Below, piece by piece: positions 1 through 5,678 of a DNA stretch of 5,725 nucleotides (positions are counted from its first letter, which is position 1; each line of letters begins with the position of its first letter). A program made the position numbers and the translations under genes. A model generated the notes under the pieces. It had not been told where the DNA came from and made no database searches. It worked only from the letters and a program-made list of their open reading frames with translations. The DNA comes from an uncultured Caryophanales bacterium (GTDB taxonomy: Bacteria > Bacillota_I > Bacilli_A > RF39 > UBA660): the NCBI GenBank assembly GCA_947168625.1, contig CAMVMQ010000056.1:1-5725 (forward strand), written 5' to 3'.

Positions 1-2
1 GG

Positions 3-950
3 AATGTCCAAATAGATGCGATAATAAGCTATAATCAAGATGGAAATGTTTCTAATATGTTATCTCCATCTACTATATTTCAGGGTGGTGGTATTAGTGT
101 TGGTTATGTTTATTATAATACTTTTTCTTGGGAGATTAAGGAGATTGCTATACAAAATAATAGCGTTTCTGAAAATGATGCAATTAGTAAAATAAATGAT
201 GTTGTTTCTAAGAAAATTAAAAATGAGGAGGATATGGTTAATGTTAATTTAAGTATAAATGGATTTTCTGATACTCCTTATTTAGCTAATATTAATGGAA
301 ATTTTGTAAAGAAATGTGTAAGAGATGATAATGGTTTTAATACTAGTAATACTATTAATAGTATTACTACTATTTGTACTATAATGCTTCCAAAGACTGT
401 TTTACAAGAATATACTGGTAAAATTGATAAAATTGATCATAATAACGGATCTTATACTAATAAATTATATACTAATCTTATTTATTCTGGAGAACTTAAT
501 TTTTCTGCCACAATAAGTGGTTTGAATGTTTATACTGATTCTAAAGATTGGGTAGTTGATATTAAGAATGATACTGCGGACAAAAGTTGTTCTGTTAATG
601 TTACTGATAGACTATATAATAATAAAAAATATAATTTTATATACAGACCTATCAATTTGACTAATCCTTTTCCTAATAGAATGGCTGGATATAATTGGTA
701 TGAATGGTGGAATAATAATAGGAATAAGGAAAGGTTAAAGGATTCATATTCTAAATTGCAGTATCAAGTTACTCTAAATCCAACTAGAGTTAATGAGATT
801 AAAAAATATAATAATGATAATAATTACTTTGATTGGAGTAATATTCATCATAATAATATATCAGATTTAGATGAAAGCTCTTTTATAGATAAAGTTTTTC
901 CTGATTATTATGATGTTAAACGTGATAATATAGTTGGTGATAGCCCATGA
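3..950 (+). CDS. C-terminal part of a large, probably extracellular protein of unknown function (5' end outside window)
   Basis: The frame is open to the left edge: 18 codons (NVQIDAIISYNQDGNVSN) precede the ATG at 57, which also lacks a ribosome binding site, so this is a gene fragment of at least 315 codons rather than a gene starting at 57. The visible part is rich in Asn, Ser, Thr, Ile and Tyr, has no long hydrophobic segment and only three Cys, which suits an exported beta-rich protein. Counting from the Met at 57, residues 196-214 read YRPINLTNPFPNRMAGYNW, followed by a Trp cluster (YEWW) and, at about 236-260, a YQVTLNP..VNEIKKYN block. I recall similar C-terminal blocks in secreted hypothetical proteins of uncultured Firmicutes, but this is unverified. 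The protein ends in ...NIVGDSP with no LPXTG motif and no C-terminal membrane anchor. It stops in TGA within an ATGA overlap with the next gene, so it is translationally coupled to a Tad-like cluster. A surface substrate or adhesin role is inference. Confidence 0.6.
   Translation, partial: NVQIDAIISYNQDGNVSNMLSPSTIFQGGGISVGYVYYNTFSWEIKEIAIQNNSVSENDAISKINDVVSKKIKNEEDMVNVNLSINGFSDTPYLANINGNFVKKCVRDDNGFNTSNTINSITTICTIMLPKTVLQEYTGKIDKIDHNNGSYTNKLYTNLIYSGELNFSATISGLNVYTDSKDWVVDIKNDTADKSCSVNVTDRLYNNKKYNFIYRPINLTNPFPNRMAGYNWYEWWNNNRNKERLKDSYSKLQYQVTLNPTRVNEIKKYNNDNNYFDWSNIHHNNISDLDESSFIDKVFPDYYDVKRDNIVGDSP
344..369. repeat. 26-bp perfect palindrome inside the first gene
   Basis: Each half reads TAGTAATACTATT or its exact reverse complement, with the centre between 356 and 357. 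After one mismatched pair (343/370), pairing resumes for four more base pairs, out to 339 and 374. It lies in codons for an Asn/Thr/Ser/Ile stretch (NTSNTINSITT). The codons AGT/ACT and AAT/ATT are mutual reverse complements, so codon composition may have produced it. There is no T-tract, so it is not an intrinsic terminator. In RNA it could form a hairpin with an 11-bp stem and a TTAA loop. Confidence 0.85.
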
Positions 951-1768
951 AATGGTCTTTTGCTACTGTTGGAATATTTATTTTGGGTTTGATAGGAGTA
1001 GTTATAATAATGTTATTTCAAAGCTTAACTACTTCAAGTGAAAATGATTACTATTTGCTTAAAGAAATAACTGAATCTGCGATGTACGATGCTGTTGATA
1101 TTACTTATTATAGAGAGACTGGAAATTTAAAAATTGTTAGAGAAAGATTTGTTGAGTGTTTTACAAGAAGATATTCTGAGTCTACATTGTTTATTGGAGG
1201 AAAATATGTCATATCTTTTTATGATATTATGGAAATGCCTCCGAAGGTATCATTAATTATTAATACAGGTATAGTAGATTATCATTTGAGTGATGATGAT
1301 AGTGCTGATGAATTTGATGTTTTAAATTCTTTATCTGGTATACTTGAATTTGTTGATTATTCTGCTTCTACTAATGATGGATTTTATATTGATGGTTCTT
1401 TTGATAAAAAATATTATTATTTAAATCATTCAGATAGTGGTACTATTAATTTGGAAAATTCTTTGATTTATCCAGAGGAGGTTAATCAAAAAATAATTAA
1501 GCCTGGTTCAATGAACATGAGTATTAATAATATTGTTGTTAGTAATAATATGCGAGATATTATTTTGGGTAGAATTAATCAAGAACTGGAATGGAAAGAT
1601 CATTTTATTGATGATTATTATAGCACTATAGATACTGAAAAATATGCTAATATTTGTAATATTGAAATTAATAATTTAGAAATTGAATATAATGGTTGTA
1701 ATAAAAATAATGTATTATTTATCATTGATGTACATTTTGGATTCTATGAACATAATATTGAAGGTTAA
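947..1768 (+). CDS. Bitopic membrane protein with pilin-like N-terminus, unknown function
   Basis: A 273-residue protein. After a short MKWS start, residues 5-25 form one long hydrophobic helix, followed by a polar, probably helical stretch at 33-75 (YYLLKEITESAMYDAVDI then RERFVECFTRRYSES). The rest is an acidic, mostly beta-like domain with Cys at 71, 237 and 251. A hydrophobic helix running into an amphipathic helix and then a globular exterior is the plan of pseudopilins and TadE-like minor pilins, but I see no clear prepilin peptidase site (no G-x4-E arrangement at the membrane entry). It may belong to an uncharacterised Pfam family (possibly DUF5411, from memory, unverified). The start overlaps the previous stop as ATGA, with a weak GGTGA site at 936-940, so translation is likely coupled. 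Its position just before CpaB, CpaF, TadB and TadC homologues suggests a minor subunit or membrane component of that machine. This is inference; identity as a real gene is certain by length and spacing. Confidence 0.55.
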   Translation: MKWSFATVGIFILGLIGVVIIMLFQSLTTSSENDYYLLKEITESAMYDAVDITYYRETGNLKIVRERFVECFTRRYSESTLFIGGKYVISFYDIMEMPPKVSLIINTGIVDYHLSDDDSADEFDVLNSLSGILEFVDYSASTNDGFYIDGSFDKKYYYLNHSDSGTINLENSLIYPEEVNQKIIKPGSMNMSINNIVVSNNMRDIILGRINQELEWKDHFIDDYYSTIDTEKYANICNIEINNLEIEYNGCNKNNVLFIIDVHFGFYEHNIEG

Positions 1769-1770
1769 AA

Positions 1771-1776
1771 AGGAGG
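1771..1776 (+). promoter_or_regulatory. Strong ribosome binding site of the SAF-domain gene
   Basis: AGGAGG lies seven bases before the ATG at 1784 and three bases after the preceding stop. It fixes the start of the SAF-domain gene and contrasts with the weak sites of genes whose start overlaps the preceding stop, suggesting independent and efficient initiation here. Confidence 0.9.
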
Positions 1777-1783
1777 AATATAT

Positions 1784-2620
1784 ATGAATAATTTTGTGGC
1801 TTCAATAAAAAAATTTCTTAGTAACAAAAATACTGTTACTATTTTGGGTGTAGTACTTTGTTTAGTAGTACTATATATTGGTTATAATTATCGTATTAAT
1901 TCACAGGTTGAATTAATATCTATCCCATATGCTAAAGAGACTATTCAGCCTAGGACTTATATTACTGAGGATATGATTGGATTAATGAATGTACCTAAGG
2001 CATTTCTTAATGGTAAATACTATTCTACTGTTAATGGTATTGTTGGTAAATATTCTAATTATAATACGATTATATCAAAGGGTAGTATCTTTTATGCGGA
2101 TTTAGTTGTTGATGGTGATGATCTTCCTGATTCGGCATTTATGAATGTACCTGAGGGATATACGGTTATTATTTATCCTGTTAATATTTATACAACATAT
2201 GCTAATTCTATGGCACCAGGTAGTTTTATTAATATTTATTATAAGTCTCTTAATGATAATGGAGAAGTTATGTTTGGTAAATTTATTAGTAATATAGAGG
2301 TTCTTGATGTTAAGGATTCTTCAGGTAGACATGTATTTGAAAATAGTGAAGAATCTAGAACTCCAGCATATTTATTATTTGCTGTTCCCGAAGAAACACA
2401 TCTTCTTTTGAGAAAAGCTTTGTATTTATCTAATTATGATGTTGAATTAATGTTAATTCCTAATACAAAAACACTTACTAAAGAGGATACGGTTCATGTA
2501 AGTAGTACACAAATAGAAGAATTTATTAATTCTAAAACTGCTTTTGTAGAAGTAAGTGATTTGCCACAAATAAGTGATCAAGTTGCCGAAGAAAAAGAAA
2601 CAACGAATACGAATAATTAA
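1784..2620 (+). CDS. cpaB: CpaB/RcpC-like SAF-domain protein of a Tad-like pilus
   Basis: A 278-residue protein with a short basic cytoplasmic tail, a single membrane helix at about 17-33 (start of a signal anchor, N-in) and an extracytoplasmic body. Residues 45-108 match an SAF domain: a beta strand with ISIPYAKETI, the TYITEDMI segment that normally follows 'basic/aliphatic-G-x-x-I', then VNGIVGKY and a GSIFYADLV strand. Residues 118-226 resemble the RcpC/CpaB second domain, including VPEGYTVIIYPVN, a GSFINIYY strand and a YLLFAVPEETHLLLRKAL helix. The tail from 265 is Glu/Thr/Asn-rich and probably disordered. In diderm Tad systems CpaB/RcpC works next to the secretin; in a monoderm with no secretin it more likely guides or anchors the filament at the cell wall (inference). 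It ends in TAATAA, in the same frame as the ATPase gene that follows 18 bases later, consistent with one operon. The family call is fairly sure; sequence divergence is high. Confidence 0.7.
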   Translation: MNNFVASIKKFLSNKNTVTILGVVLCLVVLYIGYNYRINSQVELISIPYAKETIQPRTYITEDMIGLMNVPKAFLNGKYYSTVNGIVGKYSNYNTIISKGSIFYADLVVDGDDLPDSAFMNVPEGYTVIIYPVNIYTTYANSMAPGSFINIYYKSLNDNGEVMFGKFISNIEVLDVKDSSGRHVFENSEESRTPAYLLFAVPEETHLLLRKALYLSNYDVELMLIPNTKTLTKEDTVHVSSTQIEEFINSKTAFVEVSDLPQISDQVAEEKETTNTNN

Positions 2621-2623
2621 TAA

Positions 2624-2632
2624 AAGGAGGGG
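2624..2632 (+). promoter_or_regulatory. Ribosome binding site that decides the GTG start of the ATPase gene
   Basis: AAGGAGGGG precedes an overlapping pair of start codons, ATG at 2637 and GTG at 2639 (AUGUG). The core AGGAGG is six bases from the ATG and eight from the GTG, so both are in range. The ATG frame ends after 13 codons, whereas GTG opens the full ATPase. The next in-frame ATG is at codon 55, inside the conserved N-terminal domain, so GTG must be the real start. Confidence 0.85.
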
Positions 2633-2638
2633 ATAAAT

Positions 2639-3931
2639 GTGGATAATACATTTAGTCAGATTGATTTTGGCCCTTTAAAACAGTTTTTAGATAATGATGA
2701 TATAACGGATATTTCTTATGATAATGGTGGTCAGCTATGGGTTAAAAGTTTATCAAAAGGTATATTTAGAGTAGAAAATACTGGTATTGATAATGCATTG
2801 ATGGAAAAAATTGCTTTTCAGTGTGCTAATTCTATGGGTAAATCTTTTAATATGGCTAATCCTATGCTTGATGCTGAATCTGCTGAACTTCGTATGAATT
2901 TTTTGCATGATTCAATTGCTAGAAATGGAATTGCTGTTCTTATAAGAAAGACGCCTGCTAAAATAAGATTAGAAAAAGATAAGATTATTAAAGAGGATTA
3001 CATTAGACTTAATATTCATGATTTTCTTCTTAAGTGTGTTGAAGGTCATTGTAATATTATGGTAAGTGGTGAAACTGGTAGTGGTAAAACTGAATTTGTT
3101 AAATATTTGGCTGCTCATACTAAGGAGAATGAAAAACTTATTACAATTGAGGATACTTTAGAATTGCATCTTGATAAGATTTTTCCTCATCGTGATATTG
3201 TTGCAATGAAGACTAATAATATTGCTTCATACTCTGATATATTAGTTGCTTGTATGAGACAAAATCCCAAATGGATACTTCTTTCAGAGGTTAGAAGTGC
3301 TGAAGCTGTTATGGCTGTTCGTAATTCAATTTCTTCCGGGCATAATATTTTATCAACTATTCATGCTGATAAGGCCGAGTCTATTCCGAATAGAATGTAT
3401 AGTTTGCTTGAGACTAATCAAGATGTTAATCAATTTTTAGCCACTATTCATAGATATGTTCAAATTGGGGTTCATATTAAGGCTTATTATAGTAAGCAAT
3501 ATAACAATTATCATAGAGAAGTAGCTGAAGTAGTAGAATTTTATGTTGATGAAAATAATAGTCCTAAATATAAAATTTTATATAAGAAAACTCCTGATGG
3601 AAAAGAAGTATATGCTAATCCCACAAAATATTTAGCTGATTATTTAGAAAGTCAGGGTGTTATTATTCCAAGTGATATTCTTGTTAAAGAAGAGTTTAGG
3701 GATACTTCTAGTGATAATTATATGGTTGATAATTCGTTTCCTAATCAAGAAGTAAATATGAATAATAATATGAATAATGGTACCATTCCTAATATTTATG
3801 ATAATTCATCTAATGTGGTACCGAATATTTATGGAAATAATATTCAAAATAATGGCGTTTCTAATATTCAGGTAAATAGTGTGGCAGGGCCAATTCCTGT
3901 TAATACTATGGGGATAAATAATAATGGATAA
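2639..3931 (+). CDS. cpaF: CpaF/TadA-family secretion ATPase of a Tad-like pilus, with Asn-rich tail
   Basis: A 430-residue cytoplasmic ATPase of the VirB11/PilT superfamily that would drive filament assembly. The N-terminal domain (about 11-105) has the family's DDITDISYDNGGQLWV segment and Arg-bearing strands (R85, R95, R103). Walker A is GETGSGKT at 144-151; the Asp box is LITIEDTLEL at 167-176 (E171, D172). Walker B is WILLSEVRSAEA at 212-223, with Ser216 where Gly is usual. The His box is GHNILSTIHAD at 234-244. Only about ten residues precede the first domain, so the N-terminal helical bundle common in longer CpaF proteins is absent. No GspE-type tetracysteine zinc site exists, which separates it from ComGA/PilB. 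Residues 355-430 are an Asn-rich, probably disordered tail with a PNIY repeat (384-387, 395-398) and a 12-base tandem repeat. The start is GTG, chosen because the nearby ATG is out of frame. Adjacent TadB/TadC-like genes support Tad over a VirB11 type IV secretion role. Confidence 0.9.
   Translation: MDNTFSQIDFGPLKQFLDNDDITDISYDNGGQLWVKSLSKGIFRVENTGIDNALMEKIAFQCANSMGKSFNMANPMLDAESAELRMNFLHDSIARNGIAVLIRKTPAKIRLEKDKIIKEDYIRLNIHDFLLKCVEGHCNIMVSGETGSGKTEFVKYLAAHTKENEKLITIEDTLELHLDKIFPHRDIVAMKTNNIASYSDILVACMRQNPKWILLSEVRSAEAVMAVRNSISSGHNILSTIHADKAESIPNRMYSLLETNQDVNQFLATIHRYVQIGVHIKAYYSKQYNNYHREVAEVVEFYVDENNSPKYKILYKKTPDGKEVYANPTKYLADYLESQGVIIPSDILVKEEFRDTSSDNYMVDNSFPNQEVNMNNNMNNGTIPNIYDNSSNVVPNIYGNNIQNNGVSNIQVNSVAGPIPVNTMGINNNG
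3755..3778 (+). repeat. Two perfect 12-bp tandem copies (AATATGAATAAT) in the ATPase tail
   Basis: The two copies are adjacent and identical, and a 12-base unit keeps the frame, giving MNNNMNN. They are followed by two GGTACC-containing segments (3779 and 3817) that code for IPNIYDN and VPNIYGN. The cluster suggests that replication slippage has built the low-complexity tail. Confidence 0.9.
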
Positions 3932-3935
3932 GGAG
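3930..3935 (+). promoter_or_regulatory. Ribosome binding site of the TadB-like gene overlapping the ATPase stop
   Basis: AAGGAG shares its first two bases with the TAA stop at 3929-3931 and stands eight bases before the ATG at 3944. Ribosomes finishing the ATPase gene would end on this site, favouring coupled synthesis of ATPase and platform protein. Confidence 0.85.
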
Positions 3936-3943
3936 TGTAATAG

Positions 3944-4837
3944 ATGGAAATTTTATTAATTGGTTTTATTATCTTATTCATTGTTTCTTATAGAACAAAA
4001 AAAGGACAATCGGTATATAAATTTATTTCACAAAATGCTATTAATGTTTATAAGAGAGTAGAACCTTATTCTTTTAAGGTAATGCGTGAAAAGGTTAGAA
4101 AATTGGGACTTGATTATTCACCAAGACAGTATTTGTTTCAAGTACTTATTTTTGCAGGTTTAGCAGGAGGTATTAGTTATTTATATTTTTATAATTTAAT
4201 TATCTCTATTGTTTATATTGTTTTAGCAGTTTCTTCTATTCCTTATATTACATATTTAAGATGTAAAAGACAGTATAGTGAGTATTTGTTTGAACAAGTA
4301 CAGGTTTATTGTACAAATACGATAATGGAATTTAAAACAACACAGGCTTTTATTAAAAGTTTAGAAGGAGTAGTTGAATCAGGAGTTTTAGAAGAGCCAG
4401 TTTTAAGTGATGTTAAGATGATGATTGCCTTATCTTATGAAAATGGCGACGTATATGATTCAATTAAATATATGGACACTAAGTATCCATATTATATGGT
4501 TAAGAATATGCATCAATTGTTTTTACAAATTACTAAAGAAGGTGCTAAGGATACTGCTGATACATTTGAAAATATGCTTGTCGATATTGATACTTTAGTT
4601 GAAGGTGTTTATCGTGATAGAAGTGATCGTGCCAACTTTCATAAGCAATTTTTGACTTTTGGTGTATCTTTATATGGCCTTATTGCTTTAGTTCAATTAC
4701 TTATTGGACAAGAAACTTATATTTCAATGGTTGATAATCTTATAATTCGTCTTTTTATTCATTTGGTTGTTTTAATTAATAGTTGGTTTCTCTTTTCAGG
4801 AGAAAAATATTACAATGAGAATGTAGGTGCTGAATAA
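3944..4837 (+). CDS. tadB: TadB-like inner-membrane platform protein (T2SSF family)
   Basis: A 297-residue polytopic membrane protein. Hydrophobic segments lie at about 2-15, 65-82, 84-104, 235-254 and 265-285. Between the third and fourth lies a soluble helical region (about 110-230) with the T2SSF-like pattern TTQAFIKSLEGVVESGVLEEPV, then a stretch ending in LVEGVYRDRSDRANFHKQF. This layout, two helices, a long cytoplasmic helical domain, then two helices, preceded by an extra N-terminal helix, is that of TadB. TadB pairs with TadC in the membrane and binds the CpaF ATPase, transmitting its rotation or motion to pilin assembly. Sequence similarity to characterised TadB proteins looks weak by eye; the call rests on topology, size and the order ATPase, platform 1, platform 2. 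The assignment TadB versus TadC is by gene order. Translation starts from ATG after AAGGAG and the stop overlaps the next start as TAATG. Confidence 0.65.
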   Translation: MEILLIGFIILFIVSYRTKKGQSVYKFISQNAINVYKRVEPYSFKVMREKVRKLGLDYSPRQYLFQVLIFAGLAGGISYLYFYNLIISIVYIVLAVSSIPYITYLRCKRQYSEYLFEQVQVYCTNTIMEFKTTQAFIKSLEGVVESGVLEEPVLSDVKMMIALSYENGDVYDSIKYMDTKYPYYMVKNMHQLFLQITKEGAKDTADTFENMLVDIDTLVEGVYRDRSDRANFHKQFLTFGVSLYGLIALVQLLIGQETYISMVDNLIIRLFIHLVVLINSWFLFSGEKYYNENVGAE

Positions 4838-5622
4838 TGATGTTGGAAATGTTATTAGTTGCTATTATTGTTATATATATTTTTGTTGTTAATGGATTAA
4901 TTAAGACAGATGTGGCTACTAATGATAAGTTATGTAATTTACTTAAAGAGAAAGATTATGATTTTTTACTTATATCTAGATATGGGGATAGAGTTTATAA
5001 TCCAAATGAAGTTTTTATGAAGAGAATTAAGAATGGTGTTTTAGTAACTGTGATGTTAATATTTGTTTTTTTAACAGAAATGAGTTATTTAGGTATTGTA
5101 TTTGCTCTTGTTTTGGGGTATATTGTATATAAGAATCAGTATTTGCAATTAAGAAAGTGGTATAAAAGACATCTTAGTTATATTGATTCATTGCTTCCTT
5201 ATTATTTAAAGTCTCTTGAGGTACTTATTCATCATTATACTGTACCGGTTGCGCTTGCTAAAAGTATTGATGACGCACCAGAAGTATTTAGACCTGGTTT
5301 AAGAACTTTGGTAGATAAAATAAATAAGGGTGATTCTTCAATTGATCCATATATGGATTTTGCTAAAGAGTATCCTGTTAGAGATTCAATGAGAATGATG
5401 AGATTGTTATATAGATTGGGTTTGGGAGAACAGGAAAAAAAGCATGAACAATTAGAATCATTTTCAAAGTCTGTATCTTCATTGCAAGCTAAAGCAAGAG
5501 AACAGAAATATAAAGCGAGACTTGATTCAATGGAGAAAAGGACAATGATTATGATGGTTGTTACGGGTGGTGGATCACTTATATTATTATTGGTTTCAAT
5601 TTTTATGTTAATTCAAATATAA
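4837..5622 (+). CDS. tadC: TadC-like inner-membrane platform protein (T2SSF family)
   Basis: A 261-residue polytopic membrane protein with hydrophobic segments at about 3-20, 66-80, 84-98 and 237-259. The central cytoplasmic domain (about 105-232) is helical: WYKRHLSYIDSLLPYYLKSLEVL is the usual entry into a T2SSF domain, followed by TVPVALAKSIDDAPEVF, which corresponds to the 'G.s...AL......... ' part of the family, and a charged helix (SLQAKAREQKYKARLDSMEKR) that leads into the last membrane helix. A GGGS sits at the mouth of that helix. The start overlaps the TadB-like stop (TAATG, 1 base shared), with only a weak AGGTG at 4825-4829, so it is probably made by coupled re-initiation in near-equal amounts with TadB. 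ATG at 4840 or 4849 are possible alternatives. Pairing of two short single-T2SSF proteins is the hallmark of Tad systems and argues against competence (ComGB) or a classical type II system. Confidence 0.7.
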   Translation: MMLEMLLVAIIVIYIFVVNGLIKTDVATNDKLCNLLKEKDYDFLLISRYGDRVYNPNEVFMKRIKNGVLVTVMLIFVFLTEMSYLGIVFALVLGYIVYKNQYLQLRKWYKRHLSYIDSLLPYYLKSLEVLIHHYTVPVALAKSIDDAPEVFRPGLRTLVDKINKGDSSIDPYMDFAKEYPVRDSMRMMRLLYRLGLGEQEKKHEQLESFSKSVSSLQAKAREQKYKARLDSMEKRTMIMMVVTGGGSLILLLVSIFMLIQI

Positions 5623-5626
5623 AAAT

Positions 5627-5657
5627 TTGAAATATAAAAAAAGATAAAAAATATTAT
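5627..5657 (+). promoter_or_regulatory. Possible weak promoter before the small pilin-like gene
   Basis: In the longest gap of the window, TTGAAA (5627-5632) and TATTAT (5652-5657) each match five of six bases of the vegetative -35 and -10 boxes, but the spacer is 19 bases, longer than ideal. In such AT-rich DNA these matches may be chance. If real, the start site near 5664 would give a leader of about 15 bases and allow extra expression of the small gene over the operon. Confidence 0.25.
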
Positions 5658-5667
5658 TTGTAGAAAG

Positions 5668-5673
5668 AAGGTG
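5668..5673 (+). promoter_or_regulatory. Ribosome binding site of the right-edge gene
   Basis: AAGGTG, inside the purine run AGAAAGAAGGTG, lies five bases before the ATG at 5679. It supports that ATG as a true start although only 47 bases of the gene are visible. Confidence 0.7.
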
Positions 5674-5678
5674 AAATA

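Noticed and set aside
57..59. ATG at 57 as the start of the first gene
   Set aside because: The frame stays open through all 18 codons to the left edge and there is no purine-rich site at a suitable distance, so the Met is internal.
948..950. TGA read as Trp (Mycoplasma-type code), extending the first gene
   Set aside because: All 12 Trp codons in the window are TGG despite strong AT bias, and reading through gives a short tail that soon meets TAG; the ATGA overlap fits an ordinary stop.
1850..1861. Lipoprotein lipobox in the SAF protein (VVLC, Cys26)
   Set aside because: The residue before the Cys is Leu, not Gly, Ala or Ser, and the Cys sits in the middle of the membrane helix.
2637..2678. 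13-codon reading frame from the ATG at 2637 as a real small gene
   Set aside because: It lies wholly in the ATPase start region and shares its ribosome binding site; with no other evidence it is treated as a decoy start, not a gene.
1784..3931. SAF-protein and ATPase genes as one fused gene split by a stop
   Set aside because: They are in the same frame, but tandem TAA TAA stops, a strong ribosome binding site and normal lengths of both proteins show two separate genes.
2639..5622. Competence (ComGA/ComGB) or conjugative (VirB11) machinery
   Set aside because: The ATPase lacks the GspE-type tetracysteine, there are two short T2SSF proteins rather than one long ComGB, and the SAF protein next door is typical of Tad loci; no VirB4 or VirB6-like gene is seen.
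5612..5631. Inverted repeat TTCAAAT / ATTTGAA around the TadC-like stop codon as a terminator
   Set aside because: The stem is 7 bp with one G-C pair and is followed by an A-rich, not T-rich, stretch on the + strand; too weak for an intrinsic terminator.
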